Part shown: positions 16,653 through 25,193 of the stretch, in pieces | How the letters are laid out: every line of letters begins with the position of its first letter | How positions within the stretch are numbered: the first letter of the stretch is position 1 | NCBI RefSeq assembly: GCF_000717245.1 | Contig: NZ_JNYQ01000009.1 | Coordinates: forward strand, 124,001-188,000 | Length of the DNA stretch: 64,000 nucleotides | From: Kitasatospora papulosa | Lineage (GTDB): Bacteria > Actinomycetota > Actinomycetes > Streptomycetales > Streptomycetaceae | Direction of reading: 5' to 3' | Made by a program: the position numbers and the translations under genes | Notes under the pieces: generated by a model | What the model was told of the DNA's origin: nothing | Database searches by the model: none | What the model saw: only the letters and a program-made list of their open reading frames with translations

Positions 16653-17596
16653 CCGCCCCCTCCGCCCCGGGCGGGAACCGCGCGCCGAGCCGCCGCGCGC
16701 TGCTCACCGCCGCGGTCGCCACCCCCGCCGCCGGACTCGCCGGGGCACTCGCCGCGGACCGGCCGGATCCGGACCCGCCGGCCGACGGGAAGGCACCGGG
16801 AGCCGGCCCGGCCCCGGCCGACGGCCCGACGGAGACGGAATCCCCTGATCCGCCCGGTGACCAGGCCCCCTTCCGCCCGGTCCTCCCCTCCGATGGCCTC
16901 GTCACCAACGAATACGCCTTCAGCAGGCCCGACGCCGACGACGCCCGTCACTCCCGGGACTGGGTCGTCACCAGCGGTTCGCTGCTGGCACGCTGGACCT
17001 TCGGATGGACCGGCGTACCCGACGGGGAGCCGCCCGGTCCCGGCTCCGCCCTCCACACCGGGTCGTCCGTCTTCCGGCTCGTCAGCCGCCGCCGGGACTT
17101 CGGCGACACCGCCGTGCGGTGCTGGGTGTACCTGAGACCCCCCGGTGCCACCGACCGCACCCCCGCGCGCGACTGGGACGGCGGGCACCTCTGGCTCCGC
17201 TACCACAGCGCGCAGGAGCTGTACGCCCTGAGCTTCCGCCGCCGGGACGGCAAGGTCGTCCTCAAGCGCAAACACCCGGCCCCGGGCAGACCCGCGGACG
17301 AGGAAGGCGTGTACACCACCCTGGCCACGGCCCGTCACGCCCTCGGCCACGACCGCTGGCATCAGATCTGCGGCACGGTGAGCGGCCCTCGGGACGGCCG
17401 GGTCCGGATCACGCTGTCCCTGAACGGGCGGACGGTCCTCGACGCGGAGGACGAGGACCCCGGCAGGCTGGTCACGGCAGGCGGGGTCGGGCTGCGCGGT
17501 GACAACACGGAAATGGCGTTCTTCGGCTTCACGGCGGGGAACCACACGGGCGGCCGCCCCCGGGCGGAGCCCCCGGCAGAAGGGACACCCCGGTGA
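16649..17596 (+). CDS. Tat-exported LamG-like protein of the exopolysaccharide operon
   Basis: This 315-residue protein has a twin-arginine signal (PSRRALLTAAVATPAAG, residues 13-29), a Pro/Gly/Ala-rich linker to about residue 80, and a beta-rich domain with the pattern of a concanavalin/LamG jelly roll (LWLRYHSAQELYALSFRRRDG and GGVGLRGDNTEMAFFGF). Such domains bind or cleave polysaccharides; no catalytic acid pair can be assigned. A similar domain seems to form the C-terminus of the deacetylase at the end of the operon. The ATG overlaps the dehydrogenase stop and the gene ends overlapping a GTG at 17593, so it sits in a tightly coupled operon. A role in binding or processing the exported polymer is inferred. 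Confidence 0.75.
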   Translation: MTAPSAPGGNRAPSRRALLTAAVATPAAGLAGALAADRPDPDPPADGKAPGAGPAPADGPTETESPDPPGDQAPFRPVLPSDGLVTNEYAFSRPDADDARHSRDWVVTSGSLLARWTFGWTGVPDGEPPGPGSALHTGSSVFRLVSRRRDFGDTAVRCWVYLRPPGATDRTPARDWDGGHLWLRYHSAQELYALSFRRRDGKVVLKRKHPAPGRPADEEGVYTTLATARHALGHDRWHQICGTVSGPRDGRVRITLSLNGRTVLDAEDEDPGRLVTAGGVGLRGDNTEMAFFGFTAGNHTGGRPRAEPPAEGTPR

Positions 17597-17719
17597 ACGC
17601 CCTCCACAGGACGCCCGTCCGCCCTCCGCTCCCCGTGCCGCACGGGGCCCGCACCCCCCCGCGGCCTCCGGGCGGTCGAGCGGCGTGTCGCCCGCGCCGA
17701 CCCCGCGATCCGGCACGGT

Positions 17720-19072
17720 GTGCGCAGGCTGCTCGTCCTGCTCCTCCTGATGCCGCTCCTGCTCGTCCTGGCCCATCACACCGCCCGGCTGCCCCGGCTG
17801 AGCCTGCCCGTCTGCTACGGACTCGTCGTGCTGGCCGGCACGATCACCCTGCTCTACATCGCCTACAGCCGGTACGAGGACCCGGCCGAGGGCGAACTGC
17901 GGGTGCGTCCGGGGCCCGAGGAAACGTTCCCGCCGCTGCCCGCGCACCCCATGGTCGCCTTCCTGCTCGCCGTCAAGGACGAGGTGGACGGCATCGAGGC
18001 GTGCGTGCGCTCCATGGCCGCCTCCGACTGCCCCGGGGTGAGGATCGTCGTGGTGGACGACCACTCCCAGGACGGCACCCGCGACGTACTGCGCCGGCTG
18101 GAGGACGACCTCGGCATCACCGTCGTGTACCTGGACGCCAACGTCGGCAAGAAGCACGCGCTGGTGCGTGCCTGCGAGTTCGCCGCCGACACCGAGATCA
18201 TCGCCTTCACCGACTCCGACTGCGTCCTCGCCCCCGACGCGCTGCGCCGCTGTGTGCGCGCGCTGGTCACCCATCCCGAGCTGGGCGCCGTGAGCGGTCA
18301 CTGCCGGGCCCTGAACACGGATTCCGGTTTCCTGGCCCGCGCCCAGGACGTCTGGTACGAGGGGCAGTTCAGGGTGTCCAAGGCGGCCGAGGCGTCCTTC
18401 GGCTCGGTGTCCTGCGTCTCGGGCCCCCTCGCCGTGTTCCGCCGGGACGCCATCTTCAACTACCTTCCCGCGTGGGCCGACGACCGTTTCATGGGCGCCC
18501 CGTTCCGCTTCGCCACGGACCGCCAGCTGACCGGGTACGTCCTCGGACAGGCGTGGCGCGGACAGGCGCTCAAGCGCCGCTACGCCGGATCCCCGTTCAC
18601 CGCGGAGGACTTCGCCGAGCGCCGCTGGCGCGTCGGCTACGTGCGCTCCGCGAAGGTGTGGACCGATGTGCCGGCCCGGCTGGGCACCCTGCTGCGCCAG
18701 CAGGTCCGCTGGAAGAAGAGCTTCGTCCGCAACCTCTTCTTCACCGGTTCCTTCATGTGGCGACGCGGCCCGGGGGCCGCCGCGCTCTACTACGGCCATG
18801 TGCTGTGGGTCCTGGCGGCGCCGGTGATGGCGTTCAGCCATCTGGTCTGGGCACCGGCCCACGGCGCCCTGTTCCTGACCCTGCTCTACCTCTGCGGGGT
18901 GGTCCTCAAGGGCTGCGTGTGGGGGCTCGCGTACCGGATCGATCATCCCGGGGACAGCCGCTGGCGCTACCGGCCTCTGATGAGCCTGTTCTCCTCGGTG
19001 CTGCTGGCCTGGCTGTTGCCGTACTCCCTGCTCACCGTCCGGCGCGGCGTGTGGTCGAGAGGAGCGGCATGA
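17720..19072 (+). CDS. Processive family 2 glycosyltransferase (polysaccharide synthase), N-terminus probably frameshifted
   Basis: This membrane synthase, 450 residues from the GTG at 17720, polymerises an activated sugar and probably exports the chain. Two N-terminal membrane helices (about 4-18 and 31-49) precede the GT-A domain, which has VVDDHS (DD at 113-114), TDSD (164-167) and QQVRW (327-331), the QxxRW motif of processive synthases. Two or three membrane helices follow. The GTG at 17720 has no ribosome site. A GTG at 17593 overlaps the previous stop and has AAGGGA upstream, but is one frame off. Losing one base from the C7 run at 17654-17660 would join the two frames, adding RGLRAVERRVARADPAIRHG before the first helix. 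The intact gene may start at 17593. Confidence 0.88.
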   Translation: MRRLLVLLLLMPLLLVLAHHTARLPRLSLPVCYGLVVLAGTITLLYIAYSRYEDPAEGELRVRPGPEETFPPLPAHPMVAFLLAVKDEVDGIEACVRSMAASDCPGVRIVVVDDHSQDGTRDVLRRLEDDLGITVVYLDANVGKKHALVRACEFAADTEIIAFTDSDCVLAPDALRRCVRALVTHPELGAVSGHCRALNTDSGFLARAQDVWYEGQFRVSKAAEASFGSVSCVSGPLAVFRRDAIFNYLPAWADDRFMGAPFRFATDRQLTGYVLGQAWRGQALKRRYAGSPFTAEDFAERRWRVGYVRSAKVWTDVPARLGTLLRQQVRWKKSFVRNLFFTGSFMWRRGPGAAALYYGHVLWVLAAPVMAFSHLVWAPAHGALFLTLLYLCGVVLKGCVWGLAYRIDHPGDSRWRYRPLMSLFSSVLLAWLLPYSLLTVRRGVWSRGAA

Positions 19073-19176
19073 GAGATCTGACCCGTCTGGCCGCCCGGCT
19101 GCTGGCCACGCTGCTGAGTGCGGCCGCCGTCGTCGCCGTGTACCTGCTCGTACTCTCCCGGGGGACGCTTCCGTGA
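19069..19176 (+). CDS. 35-aa single-pass membrane peptide
   Basis: The ATG overlaps the glycosyltransferase stop (ATGA), AGAGGAG stands just upstream, and the stop overlaps the GTG of the deacetylase. The peptide is MRDLTRLAARLLATLLSAAA and then a hydrophobic segment ending LSRGTLP: a basic N-terminus and one transmembrane helix. Its coupling on both sides suggests a real subunit, perhaps a small partner of the synthase like those known for other exopolysaccharide machines (compare the small membrane protein PgaD/IcaD, which is larger). The function is inferred from position only. Confidence 0.7.
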   Translation: MRDLTRLAARLLATLLSAAAVVAVYLLVLSRGTLP

Positions 19177-20708
19177 ACCGTTCGGGACCCGGTCGGGTGC
19201 TTCTCGGGCTGCTGGCCCTGACGTTGGTCTGCGTGCCCTTCTACGGCGCCTGGCGGTGGAACGATTTCCGCGGGGCGGTGACCGCGCAGGAGGAGCCGGG
19301 GCCTCGCGGTGCCGCGCCCGCCGGCGGGCCTCCCCCGGAGCGTCGATCGGCGAACACCGCTCCTGTCGTGCTGGCGTACCACGACATCGGCCGGGACAGC
19401 CGCAGCCGCTTCACGGTGACCCCCGAGGCGTTCGACGCCCAGCTCGCGGCCCTCACCTCGGCGGGCTACCGCACGCTGGACAGCGAGGAGTTCATCGCGT
19501 ATCTGCGCGGAGGGCCGGCCCCGTCCCCCCGCTCCGTGTTCCTCACCTTCGACGACGGAACGCACGGACTGTGGGTGCATGCCGACCGCGTCCTCGCCAA
19601 GCACCGCATGCGGGCGGCCGCCTTCCTGATCACCCGTTCCGTGGGGAGTCATCGCCCGTACTACCTCTCCTGGGAGGAGATCGGACGCATGGCACGGTCG
19701 GGTCGCTGGGACTTCGAGAACCACACCTGGGACCTGCACCGGCGGGCGGCCGTGGACGGGAGCGGGCGCGCCTCGTCCGCCCTGGCCTCCCGGCTGTGGC
19801 TGCCGCGGGAGCGGCGGCAGGAGACGGTGCGGGAGTACCGGCGGCGGGTCGAAGGCGATCTCGACCGGTCCGTCGCCGACTTCGTCCGGCACGGTCTGCC
19901 CCGGCCCCGGCTCTTCGCCTATCCCTTCTCCGAGTCGCAGGAGCGCGGTTCGGCGACGCCCACGAACCGGTCGCTGCGCGAGGCGCTCGCCGAGCGGTTC
20001 GTGGCCTCCCTGACGAACAGCTCCGACCGCCCGCTGCCGTCCGGGCGCAGGGCGGCCGCCGCCGGTGAGGTGCAACGGGTGGAGGTCACCGCGGAGACGA
20101 GCGCCCGGGAACTCCTGGCCGCCGTGGGGCGCTGGACGTCCGTGACGCCGGCCGAGTGTCCCGATCCACTCACGCAGCCACGGTGGTGGCGGCGCAACGA
20201 CCGGTCGGGGACGGACGGCCTGGGGGCGCTGACCGGCACGGGCCCGTACCCGGCTGCCACCGGATACGCCGCCGCCTCGTACCGGCCGGCCGGCACCGCC
20301 GACTGGAGCCGCTACACGGTCGACGCCCGGATCGGCGGGCTGCGGGAGTCGCGCAACAACATCGGTCTGCTGGTGCGCGACGGCAGTCTCGCCCCGCTCA
20401 CGGTGGCGCTCAGCTACAGCTACGTGCGCCTCCTGGAGCACCGTGACGGCCGGTGGCACGAGGTCGGACGCCGCAAGCTGACGAACTCCGTCGAACACCG
20501 GGTCGGCGTCACCGTGGAGGACGGTCGTACCGTGGTCGTCGTCGACGGCGGCATCCGGATCGAGCGGGCCGCGCGGGTGACCGGCGGCGACGGGACCGGC
20601 GGGGTCGCCGTCAGCGTGCGCAACGGTGACCCCGCCGGGAGCTGGCCGCGCTTCGAGTCCCTGACGGTGCACCCCTCGGCGGAGGCGGCTGCGGCCCCGG
20701 AGCGGTGA
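19173..20708 (+). CDS. PgaB/IcaB-like polysaccharide deacetylase with C-terminal beta domain
   Basis: This 511-residue protein is membrane-anchored or secreted by an N-terminal helix (residues 9-26). The NodB domain spans about 62-300. TFDDG (125-129) gives the catalytic and metal aspartates, and HTWDLH gives His184 and His189. The HxxxxH spacing is that of PgaB/IcaB-type deacetylases, which act on poly-N-acetylglucosamine, rather than the HxxxH of chitin deacetylases. Residues about 335-500 form a beta-rich domain resembling the LamG-like protein of the same operon. The GTG overlaps the stop of the 35-aa peptide. An N-acetylated exopolysaccharide is the likely substrate. Confidence 0.87.
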   Translation: MNRSGPGRVLLGLLALTLVCVPFYGAWRWNDFRGAVTAQEEPGPRGAAPAGGPPPERRSANTAPVVLAYHDIGRDSRSRFTVTPEAFDAQLAALTSAGYRTLDSEEFIAYLRGGPAPSPRSVFLTFDDGTHGLWVHADRVLAKHRMRAAAFLITRSVGSHRPYYLSWEEIGRMARSGRWDFENHTWDLHRRAAVDGSGRASSALASRLWLPRERRQETVREYRRRVEGDLDRSVADFVRHGLPRPRLFAYPFSESQERGSATPTNRSLREALAERFVASLTNSSDRPLPSGRRAAAAGEVQRVEVTAETSARELLAAVGRWTSVTPAECPDPLTQPRWWRRNDRSGTDGLGALTGTGPYPAATGYAAASYRPAGTADWSRYTVDARIGGLRESRNNIGLLVRDGSLAPLTVALSYSYVRLLEHRDGRWHEVGRRKLTNSVEHRVGVTVEDGRTVVVVDGGIRIERAARVTGGDGTGGVAVSVRNGDPAGSWPRFESLTVHPSAEAAAAPER

Positions 20709-20717
20709 GGCATCTGC

Positions 20718-21911
20718 TCAGGCGGGCAGTTCGGCCTCGATGAGGTCGGCTGCCCGCCCGGTCCCGCCCTCCTCGGCCATCCGGCCCCGGATCAGCGTCA
20801 GTCGCGCGGCCACGTCCGGATCGTCGGCCAGGGCGAGGACGGCGGCGCGCAGGGACGCGGCGTCCGCCTCCTCCTTCGGCAGGTGCCGGGCGACTCCGAG
20901 TGACTGGAGCATGTCCGCGTTGCCGAACTGGTCGACAGCCTGCGGAACCGCCACCATCGGGGTGCCGGTGGCGAGTCCCTCCTGGCTGCCGCCCGCTCCC
21001 GCGTGGGTGATGAAGGCGTCCGCCTGCTTCAGCACCGACAGCTGCGGGACCCAGGGGTGCACCTCGATGTTCGGCGGTACGTGCCCCAGGTCCGCCGGGT
21101 CGACCTGCGCGCCGATCTGGAGCACCACGTGCCAGCCCGGAAGGCCGCCGAAGGCCTCGACGCATTCCCGGTAGAACGCGGGTCCACCGGTGAACGACGA
21201 TCCGAGGGAGACGAGCAGTACCTTCTCCGCGTCGGCCGGCCGCTTCCACTCCCCCTGGTCGGCGCGTTCGCCCTGGCAGGCGCCGACGAAGGTGAACCGC
21301 GCGTGGTCCACCCGGTCGGCGTTCGGCTGGAGCGCCTCCGGGATCAGCACGAGACCGCGGCGGGGGCGGGCCACGAAGTCCTCGGACGAGAGATCGCCCA
21401 GTCCGTTCACGGCGAGCCAGTCCGCGAAGCGCCCGAAGTAGGCCCTGCCTCTCTCGGTCCTCCGGACCTCGGCGTTCCGGGGCTCCCCCACCTCTTCCGC
21501 GTACCCCTCCCAGGGAACCATGTTGGGCCAGAGCTGGACTGCGGGGACGCCCCAGCGGTGGGCGAGGACGCGCGCCGGATAGGCGGTGATGTCGTGCAGG
21601 ACGAGGTCGGGTTCGTCTCCGGCGAAGGCGTCGGCGAGCTGGGGAAGCGCCTGGACGGCGTCGTCCAGGAACGGCTCGATGTGGTCGATGAGTTCGCTCC
21701 CCCAGTCCTCCTGACGGGTGGGGAGGGTGGAGGTGTAGACGACGGGCTCGGCTCCGGTGGCGGCGACCGTGTCGGCGAAGGAGGCCGGGACGGCGTAGCT
21801 GACGCGGTGCCCACGGCCGACGAGCTCCCGGATCACTTCCAGGCTCGGATTCACGTGCCCGTGGGCGGCGATGGAGAACATGGCGATGTGGGCGCGCGGT
21901 GGCGTTGTCAT
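20718..21911 (-). CDS. Macrolide-type glycosyltransferase (MGT, GT1 family)
   Basis: This 397-residue cytoplasmic enzyme belongs to the GT1/GT-B group that includes Streptomyces macrolide-inactivating transferases (Mgt, OleD, OleI). The N-terminal acceptor domain starts HIAMFSIAAHGHVNPSLEV, with the catalytic His in AAHGHVNP (second His). The donor site HAGAGGSQEGLATGTPMV and the following PQAVDQFGNA are typical. It would transfer glucose from UDP-glucose to a macrolide or other small acceptor; the acceptor cannot be read from sequence. No antibiotic cluster adjoins it, so a protective, self- or cross-resistance role is plausible. A palindromic operator lies 15 bases upstream. Confidence 0.88.
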   Translation of the reverse strand: MTTPPRAHIAMFSIAAHGHVNPSLEVIRELVGRGHRVSYAVPASFADTVAATGAEPVVYTSTLPTRQEDWGSELIDHIEPFLDDAVQALPQLADAFAGDEPDLVLHDITAYPARVLAHRWGVPAVQLWPNMVPWEGYAEEVGEPRNAEVRRTERGRAYFGRFADWLAVNGLGDLSSEDFVARPRRGLVLIPEALQPNADRVDHARFTFVGACQGERADQGEWKRPADAEKVLLVSLGSSFTGGPAFYRECVEAFGGLPGWHVVLQIGAQVDPADLGHVPPNIEVHPWVPQLSVLKQADAFITHAGAGGSQEGLATGTPMVAVPQAVDQFGNADMLQSLGVARHLPKEEADAASLRAAVLALADDPDVAARLTLIRGRMAEEGGTGRAADLIEAELPA

Positions 21912-21925
21912 GCCACCAAGGTAAG

Positions 21926-21942
21926 CGAGACGATACGTCTCG
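21926..21942. promoter_or_regulatory. Palindromic operator upstream of the MGT gene
   Basis: CGAGACG (21926-21932) and CGTCTCG (21936-21942) form a perfect 7-base inverted repeat with an ATA spacer, 15-31 bases before the ATG. The arrangement fits a TetR- or MarR-type repressor site over the promoter; no such regulator gene is adjacent. Confidence 0.6.
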
Positions 21943-21974
21943 TCCAGTTGATTTCGCCGTCTCTCGTCCCGGAA

Positions 21975-23279
21975 TCAGCGCTGATAGCGGGCCAGCACCC
22001 GATTCCCGTCCTCGACCAGGCGTTTCCTCAGCTCCGCGGTCCCGATCGCACCGCTGTAGTACTCCTGGAGCGCGGGCGTGGCGACCTTGTCCTTCCACTC
22101 GGGGTAGCCCCGGACCGACTGCGCGGGTGCGGGGCGGAGCGCCCGGGCGAGCGCGGTGCCCGTGGCCCAGCCGTTCTCCGTGGTGCGCAGGGCGGGGTCG
22201 GCGAGCGCCTCGGTCCCCGTCGGCAGCATCCAGTCGCCCTTGGCGAGCCGGACCATGTTCGCGGGACGCAGCAGGAAGTCGACGAACCGCACGGCCTCCT
22301 TCTTGTGCGGGCTGTCCTCGGCGACCGAGAGGGTCTGCGGGCTGACCCCCTGCGCGAGCCCCGCACTGCCGGCGGGCACCGGCAGCACCGACCATGCGAA
22401 GCCCTCGGGGGCCTGTTCGACGACCTGCTGGCGGTAGGAGAAACCCAGCGGGACCATCGCGTACTTCCCGCCGAACAAGCCGGGAAGAGTGTCCGAACCT
22501 CCCATGCCGAGGGACGGACGCGCCGCGCTGCGGTCCGAGACGACCTGGTCCCGGACGGTGCCGGGCATGACCCCGTCGCCCTCGTCGAACCGGATGGTCA
22601 CCTTTCCGTCGGCGCCGCGGTGGAAGAGCCGCCCGCCGGAGGAGAGGCCCAGGTTGAGCGTGACGGATACCGGCTCCTTGAGCGGCCAGGCGACCCCGTA
22701 CGTCCCCTTCTTCGTGAGCTCCGCGGTGACCTGCCGGAATTCCGGCCAGCTCCAGGGCTTCGCGGGGGTCGGGATCCTGACGCCGGAGGCCTCGAGGAGC
22801 TCGGTGTTGGCGATCAGGACCTTGGGTTCCTGGAGGAAGGGCACTCCGTACACGCCGCCGTCGAAGGTGGTGGTCGCCCAGGACTGCCGCGGGATGTCCT
22901 CGGTCAGCCGGTCCGGCAGCAGGGTCCGCAGGTCGGCGAGGTAGCCGCCGTACGCGAAGTCCGCGAGGTCGTCCGAGGCGTCGTGGATGATGTCGGGCGC
23001 CTCGCCGCCCTCGAAGGAGGTGAGCAACTGGTCGTGGACGTTGTCCCAGCTGCCCTGGACGTAGTCCACCTGGACGTCCGGGTGGGTGGCGTTCCATTCC
23101 CGTACGAGCTGCTTGTTGGCGTCGACGGACTCCTTCTGCCAGGCCAGCGACTGGAAGCTGAGCCGGATCGTGCCGTCCGCCTCCGTGCCGCGGCCGTCGT
23201 CGCCCGAGCAGCCGGCCAGCAGGAGCGCGAGAGCGGTGGTCACCGCGGTGGCCAGGGCGGGCAGGCGTCGGCGGGGCAT
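21975..23279 (-). CDS. Sugar ABC transporter substrate-binding lipoprotein
   Basis: This 434-residue family-1 solute-binding protein has a signal ending in the lipobox LLLAGC (Cys24). The mature protein shows the usual fold markers: WNATHPDVQVDYVQGSW, APDIIHDASDDLADFA, and a Trp-rich hinge (PWSWPEFRQVTAEL). The likely ligand is an oligosaccharide or sugar alcohol, judged from the two permeases upstream. The operon lacks its own ATPase, as is normal for Streptomyces sugar importers, which share MsiK. It is the third gene of the operon; its ATG overlaps the permease stop. Confidence 0.9.
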   Translation of the reverse strand: MPRRRLPALATAVTTALALLLAGCSGDDGRGTEADGTIRLSFQSLAWQKESVDANKQLVREWNATHPDVQVDYVQGSWDNVHDQLLTSFEGGEAPDIIHDASDDLADFAYGGYLADLRTLLPDRLTEDIPRQSWATTTFDGGVYGVPFLQEPKVLIANTELLEASGVRIPTPAKPWSWPEFRQVTAELTKKGTYGVAWPLKEPVSVTLNLGLSSGGRLFHRGADGKVTIRFDEGDGVMPGTVRDQVVSDRSAARPSLGMGGSDTLPGLFGGKYAMVPLGFSYRQQVVEQAPEGFAWSVLPVPAGSAGLAQGVSPQTLSVAEDSPHKKEAVRFVDFLLRPANMVRLAKGDWMLPTGTEALADPALRTTENGWATGTALARALRPAPAQSVRGYPEWKDKVATPALQEYYSGAIGTAELRKRLVEDGNRVLARYQR

Positions 23280-24118
23280 CAGTTCTTCACCGCCCCGGCC
23301 GTCAGACCGCCGGTGATGCGCCTCTGGATGACCGCGAAGAGCACGAGGGAGGGCAGGGTGGCCAGGAACGCGGCGGCGGCGAGCGGCCCGAGGTCGGCCA
23401 CCCCCTCCGCGCCGAGGAAGTGGGTGAGGACGACCGGCAAGGTCTGATTCTCCGGGGTCTTGAGCAGGACGAGCGCGAAGAAGAACTCGTTCCACGCGGT
23501 GATGAACGCGAAGAGGGCGGTGGCGACGATGCCCGGGGCCAGCAGCGGCGCGGTGACCGAGACGAGGATCCGCGCCTTCCCCGCCCCGTCGACCGCTGCG
23601 GCCTCCTCCAGTTCGGGCGGCACGGCCCGTACGTATCCGGCGAGCATCCAGAGCGCGAAGGGCAGGGACCAGACGACGTACACCAGGATCAGCCCCCACA
23701 GCGAGTTGATCAGGTGCAGGTACTTGAGGACCAGGAACAGCGGGATGATCACCAGCACGAAGGGGAAGGCCTGGCTGACCACGACCCATCCGGTGGCGGC
23801 CGTGGAGAGGCGCCCGCGGTGGCGGGCCGTCACATAGGCCATGGGCGTGGCGATGACGACCGCGATCAGGGCGGCGCAGAGCGCGGCGGTGAGCGAGTTG
23901 GCCGCGGCCCTGAGCAGCGGCTGTTCGTCGAAGGCCTGGCGGAAGTTGTCCAGCGTCGGGTCCTGGGGGATCCACGTGGGGTGCAGCGAGCCGAGCTCAC
24001 GGGCCGGCTTGAAAGCGGTGGAGATCAGCCAGAGGAAGGGGAACGCGAGGAAGGCGAGGTAGCACAGGAGCGCGGCGTACTGCCCGGCGCGCACCGTTCC
24101 GCTCGTACGCGGGCTCAT
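23279..24118 (-). CDS. Carbohydrate ABC transporter permease (MalG type)
   Basis: This 279-residue protein has six transmembrane segments, starting with YAALLCYLAFLAFPFLWLIS in the first 35 residues. It carries the cytoplasmic EAA loop (LEEAAAVDGAGKARILVSVTAP), with the conserved EAA and Gly, which docks on the ATPase. The C-terminal RRITGGLTAGAVKN is the standard ending of this permease group. Its ATG overlaps the stop of the partner permease (ATGA) and its stop overlaps the binding-protein start. Confidence 0.93.
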   Translation of the reverse strand: MSPRTSGTVRAGQYAALLCYLAFLAFPFLWLISTAFKPARELGSLHPTWIPQDPTLDNFRQAFDEQPLLRAAANSLTAALCAALIAVVIATPMAYVTARHRGRLSTAATGWVVVSQAFPFVLVIIPLFLVLKYLHLINSLWGLILVYVVWSLPFALWMLAGYVRAVPPELEEAAAVDGAGKARILVSVTAPLLAPGIVATALFAFITAWNEFFFALVLLKTPENQTLPVVLTHFLGAEGVADLGPLAAAAFLATLPSLVLFAVIQRRITGGLTAGAVKN

Positions 24119-25068
24119 GCGTCCTCGCCTCCTCTGAGCCGTCCGACGAGGTACAGGGCGAGGAGTACCGAGATGACGGCGACCATCACGCATCCCATCG
24201 CGGCGGCGTAGCCGAACTGCCCGTAGCGGAAGGCCTCCTCGTAGGCGAAGAGCATGGGCAGCCGGGTGCGGCCGCCCGGTCCGCCGCTGGTCAGGACGTA
24301 GACCAGCGCGAAGGAGTTGAAGTTCCAGATGAAGTTGAGCGCGCTGATCGCGAGGGCCACCGGCCTGATGGCGGGCCAGGTGACCGTACGGAAGCGGCGC
24401 CAGGCGCCGGCTCCGTCGAGGGCTGCCGCCTCGTGGAGTTCGTGCGGGGTGTTCTGCAGTCCGGCCAGCAGCGCCACGGTGGTCTGCGGCATGCCGGCCC
24501 AGATACCGACGACGATCACGGCGGGCAGCGCGGTGGCGAGTCCGGTCAGCCAGTCCCTGCCGTCGCCCAGCCCGAGATCGCGGACGGTCTCGTTGAGGAT
24601 GCCGGCGTCCGGGTTGTAGACCAGACGCCACATGATGCCGACGACGACCTCGGGCATGGCCCAGGGGATGATCGCGAGGGCCCTGGCGAGCCAGCGCATC
24701 CGCAGGTTCGCGTTCAGCAGCAGGGCGAGGCCGAGGGCGAGCACGAACTGCGGGACCGTGACCCCGACCGCCCACAGCAGGCCGATCCGGAAGGAGTCCC
24801 AGAACAGGGTGTCGTGCAGGAGGTCCTGGAAGTTGAGGACGCCGACCCACTGGGTGGAGCGGGTGCGGCCCGACTGGGCGTCGGTGAAGGCCAGCGCGAT
24901 GCCGTACAGCAGGGGGCCGACGCTCAGGATCAGGATCGGGATCAGCGCGGGCAGCACCAGGAACCAGGTGGCGCCGTCCCGTCGGCGGCCGTCACGTCGG
25001 CGGCCGTCGCCCCGTCCGCCCCGCGGGGCGCCGCGCCCGGACCGCACCGTCGCGGTCGCCAGTGTCAT
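24115..25068 (-). CDS. Carbohydrate ABC transporter permease (MalF type)
   Basis: This 317-residue permease is the first gene of the sugar-transport operon. After a basic N-terminus it has a first helix near residue 35 (FLVLPALIPILILSVGPLLY) and about five more, with the EAA loop LHEAAALDGAGAWRRFRTV. The N-terminus contains a repeated GRRRDGRRRDG from a tandem 14-base DNA repeat. The ATG at 25068 is preferred for the AAAGGGG ribosome site; an ATG at 25104 has none at a usable distance. TTGACG (25163-25158) with CACGAT 17 bases on is a possible promoter. Confidence 0.9.
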   Translation of the reverse strand: MTLATATVRSGRGAPRGGRGDGRRRDGRRRDGATWFLVLPALIPILILSVGPLLYGIALAFTDAQSGRTRSTQWVGVLNFQDLLHDTLFWDSFRIGLLWAVGVTVPQFVLALGLALLLNANLRMRWLARALAIIPWAMPEVVVGIMWRLVYNPDAGILNETVRDLGLGDGRDWLTGLATALPAVIVVGIWAGMPQTTVALLAGLQNTPHELHEAAALDGAGAWRRFRTVTWPAIRPVALAISALNFIWNFNSFALVYVLTSGGPGGRTRLPMLFAYEEAFRYGQFGYAAAMGCVMVAVISVLLALYLVGRLRGGEDA

Positions 25069-25193
25069 GAATTCGACCCCTTTGCCTCTTCGGATCGGTT
25101 TCATCCCTGTATTGCCGCCCGGGCTGCCCCCGTCATCGTGCTGACGGCCCGCCCGTTCGTCAAGGTGGCCTGCGCGGATGAGAAAATCAGGCC

